Source: JAXHLG01 sp964505305 (GTDB lineage Bacteria; Patescibacteriota; Minisyncoccia; Moranbacterales; DUUL01). From it: a stretch of DNA of 24,034 nt. The notes under the pieces are model-generated. The model did not search any database. It was not told where the DNA came from and saw nothing but the letters and a program-made list of their open reading frames with translations. The stretch spans positions 1 to 24,034 of the forward strand of contig CAZDHE010000013.1 of the NCBI GenBank assembly GCA_964505305.1, written 5' to 3'. The position numbers and the translations under genes were made by a program. Shown in pieces: positions 12,388 to 19,547 of the stretch (the first letter of the stretch is position 1; each line of letters begins with the position of its first letter).

Positions 12388-13443
12388 ATGAAGAATTCCT
12401 CAGTTGAAAAACCGGGCATTAAAAACAACTCCGGCGAAAGCCTGGAGAAGCAAAAGCCCGAATCTGCTATAGATAGAAGAAAATTTATAAAGATGCTTGG
12501 GGTAATGGGTTTATCAGCCGGAGCCACCCATATACTTTTAAATCAAGCAAATTTATTCAAAAAAATTAACCGAAAAAGAAGTACAGCTGAAACCGATTTA
12601 GAGCGCTCTCCTTCTTCTCAAGAAGAAAATGCTTTCTCTGAAACGAATCCAAGTCCTCCGGAACAGAAAGTAGCAGAAAAAAATAATTACCCCAAACACC
12701 CCATTGGAGAAAAAATACTGGAAGCTTACCAAGAACTTCCGCCGGATCTTTTCCCTCCGGATCTTTTTTCCAGTGACCTCTTAATCGCCCAGCAAATACA
12801 AGAATCCGGCTACAGAATTGAAGCCATCTCTCATGCCAACGCCGTTGGCATTATGCAAAATAGAGAAATATCCCTCAAAGATGTTTTAAGATATCTAAAA
12901 TACTTAAATCGAAATGAAATAACTCTGTATAATGGACCCGGGAAAGACGATTTATCTAAAGAAAAATACTCAGAGCTAATGCAAGCGCTACAAAAAAACC
13001 CCGACTATAGCAGAGCTTTTGGTAAAATATATTTAAGCCAGCTCTTAAATCAATACCATATCGGAAAAGAAGATTACCGGAACGGAAACACCGAAGAAGC
13101 TCAAAAGATGATACTGGCGGCCTACAACGCCGGCCCCACGCTCATAAAAAGAACCGGAAAGCAAGAAAAGATGTGGCCGAAAGAAACCCGGGATTATTAC
13201 AAAAAAATCTTCAAATACAGGGATAAACTAAAGAGTGCTCGAGAAATTCTTCACGAAGAAAAAATTCATTTGGAAGACTATTTGGAAGACTATTTCGTAA
13301 AAGAGTTGGTTATGAAAATGAGTTCAGTAAGTAGCTCCCTGGGTCAGCGATCCATAATGGTTAAATATCTCAAGAAGCTGAAAAGTATTTCCCGTAAAAA
13401 CAAAACAATTGCTTATGAAGATATTAACCAAGTTTTTGCTTAA
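12388..13443 (+). CDS. Tat-type lytic transglycosylase-like protein
   Basis: Probably an exported murein-cleaving enzyme of the soluble lytic transglycosylase (SLT, lysozyme-like) fold. Residues ~29-50 carry a twin-arginine motif, DRRKFIKMLG (Arg30-Arg31), followed by a hydrophobic run, without a clear cleavage site, so it may stay anchored. Residues 60-125 are a polar linker. The catalytic Glu139 lies in QQIQESGY; GIMQ (154-157) and AAYNAGP (244-250), plus ETRDYYKKI (266-274), complete the SLT signature. The ~85 residues between GIMQ and AYNAGP are longer than in standard SLT domains. The last 70 residues are a helical tail of unknown use. Two short in-frame duplications are visible: PPDLFPPDLF near 119-127 and LEDYLEDY near 292-299. 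Translation starts 10 bases after the antiporter. Confidence 0.82.
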   Translation: MKNSSVEKPGIKNNSGESLEKQKPESAIDRRKFIKMLGVMGLSAGATHILLNQANLFKKINRKRSTAETDLERSPSSQEENAFSETNPSPPEQKVAEKNNYPKHPIGEKILEAYQELPPDLFPPDLFSSDLLIAQQIQESGYRIEAISHANAVGIMQNREISLKDVLRYLKYLNRNEITLYNGPGKDDLSKEKYSELMQALQKNPDYSRAFGKIYLSQLLNQYHIGKEDYRNGNTEEAQKMILAAYNAGPTLIKRTGKQEKMWPKETRDYYKKIFKYRDKLKSAREILHEEKIHLEDYLEDYFVKELVMKMSSVSSSLGQRSIMVKYLKKLKSISRKNKTIAYEDINQVFA

Positions 13444-13451
13444 AAAAATCC

Positions 13452-13476
13452 TTCGGGGAAACCAAGCGCCCCGGAA
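13452..13476 (+). terminator. Possible terminator after the transglycosylase gene
   Basis: TTCGGGG (13452-13458) pairs with CCCCGGAA (13469-13476) with one bulged base around a 10-base loop. It lies 9 bases after the stop codon. The following AAATTTCTTG has only a weak T-run. Confidence 0.4.
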
Positions 13477-13700
13477 AAATTTCTTGATCTCGATAAATTT
13501 TCAAGCATTTCCGACATTATCCCCGTCTTATCTGCCCATCCTTGGTTAAAAACAGAAAAGTGAATTTCGAATATTTTTATGGTTATGCAAGTTAGCCATC
13601 AAAGGAAGCGACCGAACACCGATTGCATTGCCATGGACTATTCTCATTTTGAATTTTACTCTTCTTTTCCGACTTGCAGAAAAGCCATGCCCGGAAAAAT

Positions 13701-14780
13701 CTATTTTCTAACATACAAAGTTTGAGTGGGGTAGGCAAATTCTATACCTTCTTTTTCAAAACTTTCATAGATACCCAAATTTATTTGCTGCTGAACATCC
13801 ATGAATACCTCGTAATCCGAATCCTGAACAGTATATACAACTTCATACACCAAAGCAAAATCGCCGAACTGCTTGAAATGGCATCTGCCGAACTTAACTT
13901 TGTCTGTTTTTTCTATTTCTTTTTTGACTAATTCGGGAATTTTCTTGAGTTTTTTACTACCTGTTTCGTAGGTCACACCAATCTCGAAAGAAGTTCTCCT
14001 CTTTTCCATTTTCCCATAATTATGAACTCTGGCCGAAGCAATATCAGTATTTGCAACCACTAATTCATCTCCGGCCAAAGTTTTGATCCTACTGGTTTTT
14101 ATGCCCACTTTTTGAACTGTTCCGGATTCAGTTCCGGCCTTAACATAGTCTCCAACCTTAAAAGGTTCATCAAGAAAAATAGCAAAAGAAGCAAACAAGT
14201 CCCCCAATATTCCCTGCAGAGCAAAGGCAACCGCTACGCCTCCAACTCCAAGCCCCGCTATTAAGGAAGTGACGTCTACCCCCAAGTTGGAAAGAACCAA
14301 AAGCAAACCGAGAACCCACATCATGGCCTTGGCAATTTGACCGAATAATTTTATAGCGGCCCTCTTGTTCTTTTGTTCTTTATCATCCTGTTGGTCATTT
14401 AGCAATTTTTTCTCTAAAACAAAATCTAAAACTTTTTGAGCGATAACAACCGCTTGAAAAGCTACTACAACAAGAAATACGGCAAAGATAATTTTATCAG
14501 CCAGCTCGTTAAGGCTTAATGACTGCAATCCGAAATACAATGCCACCAAGAGATAAAAAGGCGGTTTCACTTCATTAACCAAGCGAATTAGAAAATCATC
14601 CACATCAGTGTCCGTTTTTTTAGACAAGCTTCTTAGTTTGGCAATTACAATCACCTTAAAAACCTTAAAAACTATCATCAAGCCAACAAACCAGACCAAC
14701 GCCCAAAAATAATCCATCCCGGAATTGCCAAAAAAATCAAAACTTAAAAAGTCTTGAAATCTAATCCAAAAAATTTCCAT
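13701..14780 (-). CDS. MscS-family mechanosensitive channel
   Basis: Small-conductance mechanosensitive channel homologue that releases solutes when the membrane is stretched by osmotic downshock. Hydrophobic helices are at ~24-47, 73-90, 96-118 and 146-168. The pore-lining TM3 and its continuation is LIAGLGVGGVAVAFALQG (173-190), with the Gly/Ala packing pattern, followed by ILGDLFASFAIFLDEPFKVGD. The cytoplasmic beta domain (~204-260, with GDYV, GTV, NTDIAS, and NYG) and the alpha/beta vestibule run to residue 359. Length and domain order are those of an MscS with one or two additional N-terminal helices. It has a strong promoter at 14976-15004 and a leader of about 190 bases that may fold (see that entry). 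ATG start in an A/T-only context. It is convergent with the transglycosylase gene. Confidence 0.93.
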   Translation of the reverse strand: MEIFWIRFQDFLSFDFFGNSGMDYFWALVWFVGLMIVFKVFKVIVIAKLRSLSKKTDTDVDDFLIRLVNEVKPPFYLLVALYFGLQSLSLNELADKIIFAVFLVVVAFQAVVIAQKVLDFVLEKKLLNDQQDDKEQKNKRAAIKLFGQIAKAMMWVLGLLLVLSNLGVDVTSLIAGLGVGGVAVAFALQGILGDLFASFAIFLDEPFKVGDYVKAGTESGTVQKVGIKTSRIKTLAGDELVVANTDIASARVHNYGKMEKRRTSFEIGVTYETGSKKLKKIPELVKKEIEKTDKVKFGRCHFKQFGDFALVYEVVYTVQDSDYEVFMDVQQQINLGIYESFEKEGIEFAYPTQTLYVRK

Positions 14781-14812
14781 AAATTTAAATTAATTTTTAT
14801 TCAAATCCCTCA

Positions 14813-14960
14813 GAAACCACTGAAGAATGTCGTTCTAAACTTACTGTGTCCGCCTTTAGCGAAATTCAGAATCTAATAATTACCAAAAGGCTCTGCAGAG
14901 AGATTTTACTTTTTATCAGAATGAGAAAAATATCAAAATAATTAATTCTTCAGTGGCTTC
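14813..14960 (-). promoter_or_regulatory. Inverted-repeat-closed mRNA leader of the MscS gene
   Basis: 14813-14828 and 14945-14960 are inverted copies of a 16-mer with one mismatch (core CCACTGAAGAAT / ATTCTTCAGTGG). In the RNA from the predicted start (~14969) the arm would begin about 9 bases from the 5' end and close a 116-base interior. The interior contains a GCCTTT...AAAGGC pair and a CTCTGCAGAG palindrome. This resembles the architecture of a cis-acting RNA, but I cannot match it to a known riboswitch class. Seen: the repeats. Inferred: folding and regulation. Confidence 0.4.
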
Positions 14961-14975
14961 TTCCTCACTTTCCCT

Positions 14976-15004
14976 ATTATAAAACAATAAATATTTTGTT
15001 GCAA
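14976..15004 (-). promoter_or_regulatory. Promoter of the MscS gene
   Basis: On the minus strand TTGCAA (14999-15004) and a perfect TATAAT (14976-14981) are separated by exactly 17 bases. It is the best minus-strand promoter in the window. Confidence 0.65.
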
Positions 15005-15060
15005 AATCGCAAAAAATTATTACACCAAAACAAAACTCCCAACCGACTCCTCCACTAAAG

Positions 15061-15101
15061 GTAAATACTACTATATAACGTAATAACGTAATATGGTAGT
15101 A
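15061..15101. repeat. 41-bp palindromic repeat, left copy
   Basis: Begins GTAAATACTAC and ends ATATGGTAGTA; the middle is two copies of ATAACGTA. The sequence is an imperfect palindrome. 29 bases (15073-15101) are identical in the same orientation to 15572-15600, and the full 41 bases match the inverted right copy at 35 positions. It lies 5 bases beyond the stop of the TrpR-like gene and ~57 bases upstream of the MscS -35 box. Confidence 0.75.
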
Positions 15102-15106
15102 AAGTC

Positions 15107-15532
15107 TTACTTGTTCTTATCTTTGAATTTATCAACAAGATTAAAAATCAAAAAGTGGGCAGGGTGTCTTTTTTTAATGTTTTCCCACTCGTTTTTAGGT
15201 AAATTGTCAACAAAATCTTTCCGACTTTGAGACTTCTTGATCTCGCTCAAATAGCCTCCAAAGCCTGTATATAGCCACCTATTAACATTATTTATAGTTG
15301 TATATCCAACTCCTATCTCTTTTCTAATATCCTCATAATTAAATCCCTCCATTAATCTTTTAGCTATAATAATTCTGTTGGACAACATCAACACCTCACT
15401 AGGAGTCAGTAAATCTTTAAAAAAATCACTCGCCTCCTTCTTACTCTTAACATTAACAACCATTTCGAAGAGATTATCCATTCTTTTATATCTCTCTTTT
15501 TTATTAACTTCATAGGGCTTTCTTTTAGACAT
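15107..15532 (-). CDS. TrpR/YerC-YecD-like helix-turn-helix protein
   Basis: A DNA-binding protein of the Trp-repressor superfamily (TrpR/YerC/YecD type). The family core is residues ~36-90: DLLTPSEVLMLSNRIIIAKRL (40-60, written here in part), then the helix-turn-helix NYEDIRKEIGVGYTTINNVN (65-84), with the usual GVG turn and a T/S-rich recognition helix. TrpR-type proteins are ~100 residues; here basic extensions are added before (SKRKPYEVNKKERYKR) and after (to residue 141). Whether it binds a small ligand is unknown; no tryptophan genes are near. The gene is bracketed by two near-identical palindromes, one over its presumed promoter and one just after its stop, which strongly suggests that it binds them and represses itself. 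Flanking DNA is very AT-rich. ATG start, no Shine-Dalgarno. Confidence 0.78.
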   Translation of the reverse strand: MSKRKPYEVNKKERYKRMDNLFEMVVNVKSKKEASDFFKDLLTPSEVLMLSNRIIIAKRLMEGFNYEDIRKEIGVGYTTINNVNRWLYTGFGGYLSEIKKSQSRKDFVDNLPKNEWENIKKRHPAHFLIFNLVDKFKDKNK

Positions 15533-15564
15533 ATACTTTATTTAATTACAAAAAATAATTTTTA

Positions 15565-15605
15565 TACTATCATATAACGTAATAACGTAATATGGTAGTA
15601 TTTAC
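15565..15605. repeat. 41-bp palindromic repeat, right copy / likely operator
   Basis: The sequence begins TACTATCATATAACGTA and ends GTAGTATTTAC. It centres ~50 bases upstream of the TrpR-like ATG, where its promoter should be; a TATGAT and a TATAAA lie at its gene-proximal edge. Its outer end GTAGTATTTAC is the exact inverse of the outer end of the left copy, so the two can be read as terminal inverted repeats as well as direct repeats. Confidence 0.75.
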
Positions 15606-15718
15606 TTTTTGGCTGATTTTTTGACTAATAAAGGGTTTTCTCTTGTTTAAAGAATAAAGAATGATCTTTAAAATTTCTATGACTTTATGGCAATTTCAAA
15701 GAATTTAAATTTACTTTT

Positions 15719-17359
15719 TCAACTTGTTTTTACTTTTTGAGAAGAAGTTTGATAACCGGCAATAATTGCCAGCCATACCCAGAAAACACCCAGGAAAACT
15801 CCGGCATTAAATAAGTTTGGCACCAAAAAAGCTGCGGTGGAAAGAATAATAAAAATATTTAATCCATAATTAAGCTTTGAATTTCTCATTAAAAGTCTCA
15901 GCGCAGTAAAAGCCGGCCATAAAAATAATCCGCAAAAAACCGCCAAGCCCGCCAAGCCGGTGGAAATCCACACCTCTAAAAAAATATTAGAGGCATTATA
16001 GCCATGACCATGATCATCTTCCCCTAAAATTTCCGAGGAAGAACCCAAACCTTGGCCTATAAGAGGATGCTTTTTGATAGACTGCCACGTTTTGGCATAA
16101 ATTTCTTTGCGAATTTCCACGTTGGGATCCGGTCTGAAGACTTCTCTCACTAACTTCCCTTTTTCTTTTTCTTCAGAAATTTCCTCCAATTTAATGTGCT
16201 CACACTCGTATTGATTCAATTCATCTATCTTATTTATTTTATCCGGAACGGAGCTGCCTTGATTACAGCTAATTGTTATTTTTTCCATCCCACTTAGCGA
16301 ACTGCCCGCTCTATTTAAAAAATGAAATTGGGAGAGGTTAAAGACCAAAATTAAAGCCATCGAAACGGCATACAAAATCGACAAAGAAAGTCCCTCCCGG
16401 AAAAACTTCTTAGGGTAAAGCCTCTTTTGAAAATAAATTCTGCCCTGCCGCCAAAGCAAAAAGAAATAAATCACGGTAATACCTGCAAATCCGGCCCAAG
16501 CACTCCGAGCCACCGTCAAAAGCAGGACCAAGAAAACAAAGGAGAGATAAATATTAGCCGCCCACTGTCCCGCTTTTCTTAACTCCCAACTGGCAACCAT
16601 AGTTTCATTGTTGGTTTTAAATAGCTGCAATTTCAACCAATAAATAATTGCGGCTAAAAAAACCAAATAAACCCCGAACCAATCCGGTTCTGCAAATGTA
16701 GAATTTACCCTTCCGGAGAAAATTTGAAAATCCGGCCAGTTGAAATGAGGAGCCACCGCTTGATATAAACCGAAAATTAAGACTGGTAAAGAAGTTGCTA
16801 CAAAAAACCACAAAGCTTCTTGTAATTTATTTTTTTGTTGAAAAAAATATCGTGATAAAACATAAAGCGCCCCAAAGGAGAGTAAAACCAAAAATTGCTT
16901 CAGGGAGACTTCCCTATTGGGAGCGTTAGAAATTGAGAAAGCTGCAATTGCTATAAAAATAAAGACTAAATAATCCTGCTTGTCGGAGAGAGTTTTTATT
17001 TTGGAAATAGTTTTTTGAAACCCGGCAACTTTTTGGGAAAAAGATATTTTTCTAAAAAAAGCAACCCTAAAAAAGAATTTAATGATCAAAGCAAAGATAA
17101 GCGCAATACCTACAAATTGAAAAGGTCTTAAAGAAAAAGGGATTTCTTGAGAAGAAATAATTACTCTTTCCAAGGGAATCAAGATAATAAAAATCCAAAA
17201 TACCCAAGCCGGTTTTTTCAAAGAAATAACCAGAAAAAACAAAAAGGCTCCTGCAAAAGCAGCCAAGCCCATAGGAAAAAAACCGGCCGAATTAGCAAAA
17301 ATCAGCCCCGCATTAAGCAAGACTCCAAAAACAGCAATCCAAAAATATTCCTTAAGCAT
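15719..17359 (-). CDS. O-antigen ligase-like (Wzy_C) membrane protein
   Basis: Polytopic membrane protein of the O-antigen ligase/polymerase (Wzy_C/WaaL) family, which transfers lipid-linked glycans at the outer face of the cytoplasmic membrane. About 11-12 hydrophobic helices are seen. Family features are STFAEPDWFGVYL (220-232), the TVARSAWAGF segment (282-291), a large external loop (~350-430), and the helix start KHPLIGQGLGSS (430-441) followed by HGHGYNASNIFLEVWISTG (450-468), which holds the His-rich patch expected at the active site. 546 residues is rather long, due to the loop. In cells that may lack LPS this family acts on S-layer glycans, teichoic-like polymers or protein O-glycosylation; the substrate is not evident. 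No other glycan genes are adjacent. It starts with ATG without Shine-Dalgarno, divergent from the 64-residue ORF. Confidence 0.85.
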   Translation of the reverse strand: MLKEYFWIAVFGVLLNAGLIFANSAGFFPMGLAAFAGAFLFFLVISLKKPAWVFWIFIILIPLERVIISSQEIPFSLRPFQFVGIALIFALIIKFFFRVAFFRKISFSQKVAGFQKTISKIKTLSDKQDYLVFIFIAIAAFSISNAPNREVSLKQFLVLLSFGALYVLSRYFFQQKNKLQEALWFFVATSLPVLIFGLYQAVAPHFNWPDFQIFSGRVNSTFAEPDWFGVYLVFLAAIIYWLKLQLFKTNNETMVASWELRKAGQWAANIYLSFVFLVLLLTVARSAWAGFAGITVIYFFLLWRQGRIYFQKRLYPKKFFREGLSLSILYAVSMALILVFNLSQFHFLNRAGSSLSGMEKITISCNQGSSVPDKINKIDELNQYECEHIKLEEISEEKEKGKLVREVFRPDPNVEIRKEIYAKTWQSIKKHPLIGQGLGSSSEILGEDDHGHGYNASNIFLEVWISTGLAGLAVFCGLFLWPAFTALRLLMRNSKLNYGLNIFIILSTAAFLVPNLFNAGVFLGVFWVWLAIIAGYQTSSQKVKTS

Positions 17360-17492
17360 TCAAATAAGATAATTCCAAAAATACCTAAACAAAGAATAAC
17401 ACAGTCTTTAATATTTTTTAAATAAAAGCTGTTAATTATCAAATAAAATGAAAAGCGCCTTCGAATTATAAACACACTCTTGCAACCCATCT

Positions 17493-17687
17493 TTGAAAAT
17501 CAAGAGTAAGAAGAATTTAAACATATCTTCTTATAAAAAAGAAAGGCTCTTAAAGGGACTGTTTCCAAAAGGAGAAATTACTCTTCAAGAATTAAAATTA
17601 AGAGAAGAAGTTTTGCAAAAATTTATCGAAGCTAATATAAATCGAAGAAGATTCACGGGCTTAGAAAGCAAAAACGCTATGCTTTAA
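17493..17687 (+). CDS. Small basic hypothetical protein, 64 residues
   Basis: TTG-started frame ending in TAA. The product is lysine/arginine-rich and looks helical in the middle (SYKKERLLKGLF, then ITLQELKLREEVLQKFIEAN) with a polar tail. There is no membrane segment, no cysteine pair and no recognisable domain. It could be a small nucleic-acid-binding protein or a remnant of a larger gene. Support is limited to an unbroken frame, coding-like residue composition and position in an otherwise empty divergent gap; there is no clear promoter and no Shine-Dalgarno. Confidence 0.4.
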   Translation: MKIKSKKNLNISSYKKERLLKGLFPKGEITLQELKLREEVLQKFIEANINRRRFTGLESKNAML

Positions 17688-17828
17688 AAACGTCAAATGG
17701 AAGCATCGCTCATTCAGAGCCAACATCCTATCAAAATTACTTAAAGGTAAAAAGATGATTAAATTAAGTCCGGCGCAACAAACACATGGCAAAATAAAAG
17801 AAATTGGCAATAAATCTAATTATTTTCA

Positions 17829-18965
17829 TTAAGCGTTATTTTTATCGCCGAATTCGCTAAAGTACATTTCTACATCGCTAATCCATTTTTTAACGCTGTA
17901 ATCAGAATGCCCTGCACAAGAAGAGCCGCATTTCCAAATCACCATCTCCTCCGGCGTATCTATATCAGCCTCTACTAACTCCCTTAATCTTCCGGCAACT
18001 GTGTCGACTGCATCTTTTGGACTGTCAAAACAAGTATGCCCCCCTGTTCCCATCCTATCTCTTATCCCCCGATAACCCCAATAATTGAAACAATCTTGAC
18101 CATCAAGAACAGGCACCCTTTCCCCCCAATTGCTTTCCTTCTTGGCTATAGCTACCAAAAAAGCAGCCACCTTTCTATCCTTTTCCGCTATGTAAGGGGT
18201 CATTTTTTCCATAGGAGTTCCGGCAATCATCTTTTTAATTTCCTTAGATAGCTCTTCTTGCTTTACTTCTTCAAACTTATTTAAAGTACCCAAAACAAAA
18301 TTATTTAGCTCTTCCTGCTCTCTAAGTGCTTCCTCTTCATCGGCCTGGCCCAACACCTTGGTTTGATTGAGACTGTTAACTTTAACCGCATTCATCTGAG
18401 CCTTAGCCATTTTATAAGCTACATCCTCGCTGGCATTTTTCTGAATAAGCAACACTGACATAGAAGTTAAAAAACCAAGCGTCACCACCCCAAAAACAAA
18501 ACCCTTGGTCTTTAGAAAAGTAGTTTCCCAATTAAAATTCTTGACATTGCAAAAACTTTTCCAGAAATCGGGAAATTTAAAATCCGGCCTTTTAATCCCC
18601 ACATTCAATTCGCGGGCTTCTTGTTTTTCGAAAGAATATTTATTTTCCTTGGACTTAACCACAACCTTAAAAAATTTCTCCGGGTTGACGTTTTCCAGCA
18701 AGCTTAACTTCTTGACAGAAAGGCCTGCCCAGCAACCTTTTTTAATATAAAGTTTTTTGTGAGCGCTTATGAAATTCTTTCTGGATTTAATGCCATCCAC
18801 AAAAAAATCTTTCTTATTGTTGCCAAGCAATATAGTTTGGCCTTTGGTTGAATTTTTAATTTTGTATATTTTTTTTCTAGCGTCTTCCGCTGATTCAAAA
18901 AGAAATCTATAGTCAGGTCTATTATTTTCATCCACTATGCAATAATAATCCTTTTTTATTTTCAT
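17829..18965 (-). CDS. Membrane-anchored lysozyme/glucosaminidase-like protein
   Basis: Three parts can be seen. Residues 1-150 are a basic soluble domain with alternating strands, probably cytoplasmic. Residues ~154-175 (FVFGVVTLGFLTSMSVLLI) form one membrane helix. Residues ~180-245 are a charged helical stalk, and ~255-370 an outside catalytic-type domain beginning PYIAEKDRKVAAFLVAIAKK, with KESNWG (Glu277 in the place of a lysozyme-like acid), CFNYWGYRG (292-300), GGHTCFDSPKDAVDTV (308-323) and WKCGSSC (344-350). Four cysteines (292, 312, 346, 350) could make two disulfides. The pattern matches murein-hydrolase-like domains common in CPR bacteria, but the family is not one I can name with certainty. 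It has a good promoter at 19039-19066 and an ATG with an A/T-only leader. Confidence 0.7.
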   Translation of the reverse strand: MKIKKDYYCIVDENNRPDYRFLFESAEDARKKIYKIKNSTKGQTILLGNNKKDFFVDGIKSRKNFISAHKKLYIKKGCWAGLSVKKLSLLENVNPEKFFKVVVKSKENKYSFEKQEARELNVGIKRPDFKFPDFWKSFCNVKNFNWETTFLKTKGFVFGVVTLGFLTSMSVLLIQKNASEDVAYKMAKAQMNAVKVNSLNQTKVLGQADEEEALREQEELNNFVLGTLNKFEEVKQEELSKEIKKMIAGTPMEKMTPYIAEKDRKVAAFLVAIAKKESNWGERVPVLDGQDCFNYWGYRGIRDRMGTGGHTCFDSPKDAVDTVAGRLRELVEADIDTPEEMVIWKCGSSCAGHSDYSVKKWISDVEMYFSEFGDKNNA

Positions 18966-19038
18966 TTATATTTATTTATCGGTTAAACCGAACTCTTTGT
19001 ATTGATCTTAAAAAATATTTAGTATCTACCTACTATTC

Positions 19039-19066
19039 ATTTTAATTTTTTTAAATATTATGTCAA
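19039..19066 (-). promoter_or_regulatory. Promoter of the lysozyme-like gene
   Basis: On the minus strand a perfect TTGACA (19061-19066) is followed after 16 bases by TAAAAT (19039-19044). The start point would be near 19032, giving a leader of ~67 bases. Confidence 0.6.
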
Positions 19067-19145
19067 TAGCATTTTAGTATTTGAATCAAAATTTTCAAAA
19101 AAATCGGGGTAATTTCCAACAGAATCCTTGCAAATTCAACCCACT

Positions 19146-19201
19146 GTAGGTAAAGAATGAGAGCGAGAAACAAGAAGTAAGCGGTAAAAGGTAAGGCAAT
19201 T
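19146..19201 (+). repeat. Heptamer-repeat tract (copy D)
   Basis: On the plus strand the last units are GAAACAA, GAAGTAA, GCGGTAA and AAGGTAA (19167-19194); weaker units extend left to 19146. This is the only tract found with the purine strand on top. Confidence 0.4.
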
Positions 19202-19384
19202 AAATCTCAATTCCGAGTACCCGGGATACTTGGTTTTTTGAGTTATTAACTAATGGATATTCCACAGATTGTTTCAAATTTTTATTTTTTTATTGAATTT
19301 TTATTGAGATAATTTTTAATTCTTTAGCAGATTTTTACGATAATTTCAAATTCTTTCATTAAAAATTGTTTAAAAGTAGTAAAT

Positions 19385-19417
19385 AGTAAGAATAAAAATT
19401 ATCCCTCAATTCTTACT
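19385..19417. repeat. Hairpin joining opposed heptamer tracts
   Basis: AGTAAGAAT (19385-19393) and ATTCTTACT (19409-19417) are perfect inverse copies around a 15-base spacer. The right arm is the first part of heptamer tract E. Confidence 0.4.
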
Positions 19418-19457
19418 GCCTGCCCTCGCTGCTTGCCACTATCTACTTGCTTCTTAA
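19409..19457 (-). repeat. Heptamer-repeat tract (copy E)
   Basis: Seven gapless 7-mers on the plus strand: ATTCTTA, CTGCCTG, CCCTCGC, TGCTTGC, CACTATC, TACTTGC, TTCTTAA. It is the longest tract of the family here. Confidence 0.45.
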
Positions 19458-19496
19458 CACCAGAGAGTCAAAAGAGTCGAATTAACCAGCCTTTAA

Positions 19497-19541
19497 CCTT
19501 CTTGCTCCCTTGCTTCTTGCTTTTTGATTCTTAATACTCAC
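19497..19541 (-). repeat. Heptamer-repeat tract (copy F)
   Basis: Plus-strand units CCCTTGC, TTCTTGC, TTTTTGA, TTCTTAA and TACTCAC (19507-19541), with one more CTTCTTGC unit an extra base away. It begins six bases beyond the stop of the 1391-residue gene. Confidence 0.45.
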
Positions 19542-19547
19542 CCCTAA

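Larger units (their letters stand above)
14781..15106 (-). other. Leader and promoter region of the MscS gene
   Basis: 326 bases without a gene. From the MscS start outward it contains the ~190-base leader with the long inverted repeat (14813-14960), the promoter (14976-15004) and the left 41-bp palindrome (15061-15101) just after the end of the TrpR-like gene. Confidence 0.6.
18966..19547. other. Long non-coding region between two envelope genes
   Basis: 582 bases with no credible gene on either strand. It contains the promoter of the lysozyme-like gene (19039-19066), three heptamer-repeat tracts (19146-19201 in plus orientation; 19409-19457 and 19497-19541 in minus orientation), a hairpin at 19385-19417, and long A/T runs between 19260 and 19380. 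Confidence 0.6.

Noticed and set aside
15061..15605. The palindrome-bracketed TrpR-like gene as an insertion sequence or MITE with certainty.
   Set aside because: No transposase motif, no target-site duplication; the palindromes fit operator sites equally well, so it is reported only as an open question.
17755..17832. A 25-residue plus-strand ATG frame (MIKLSPAQQTHGKIKEIG...).
   Set aside because: Very short, overlaps the stop of the lysozyme-like gene, and has no supporting signal.
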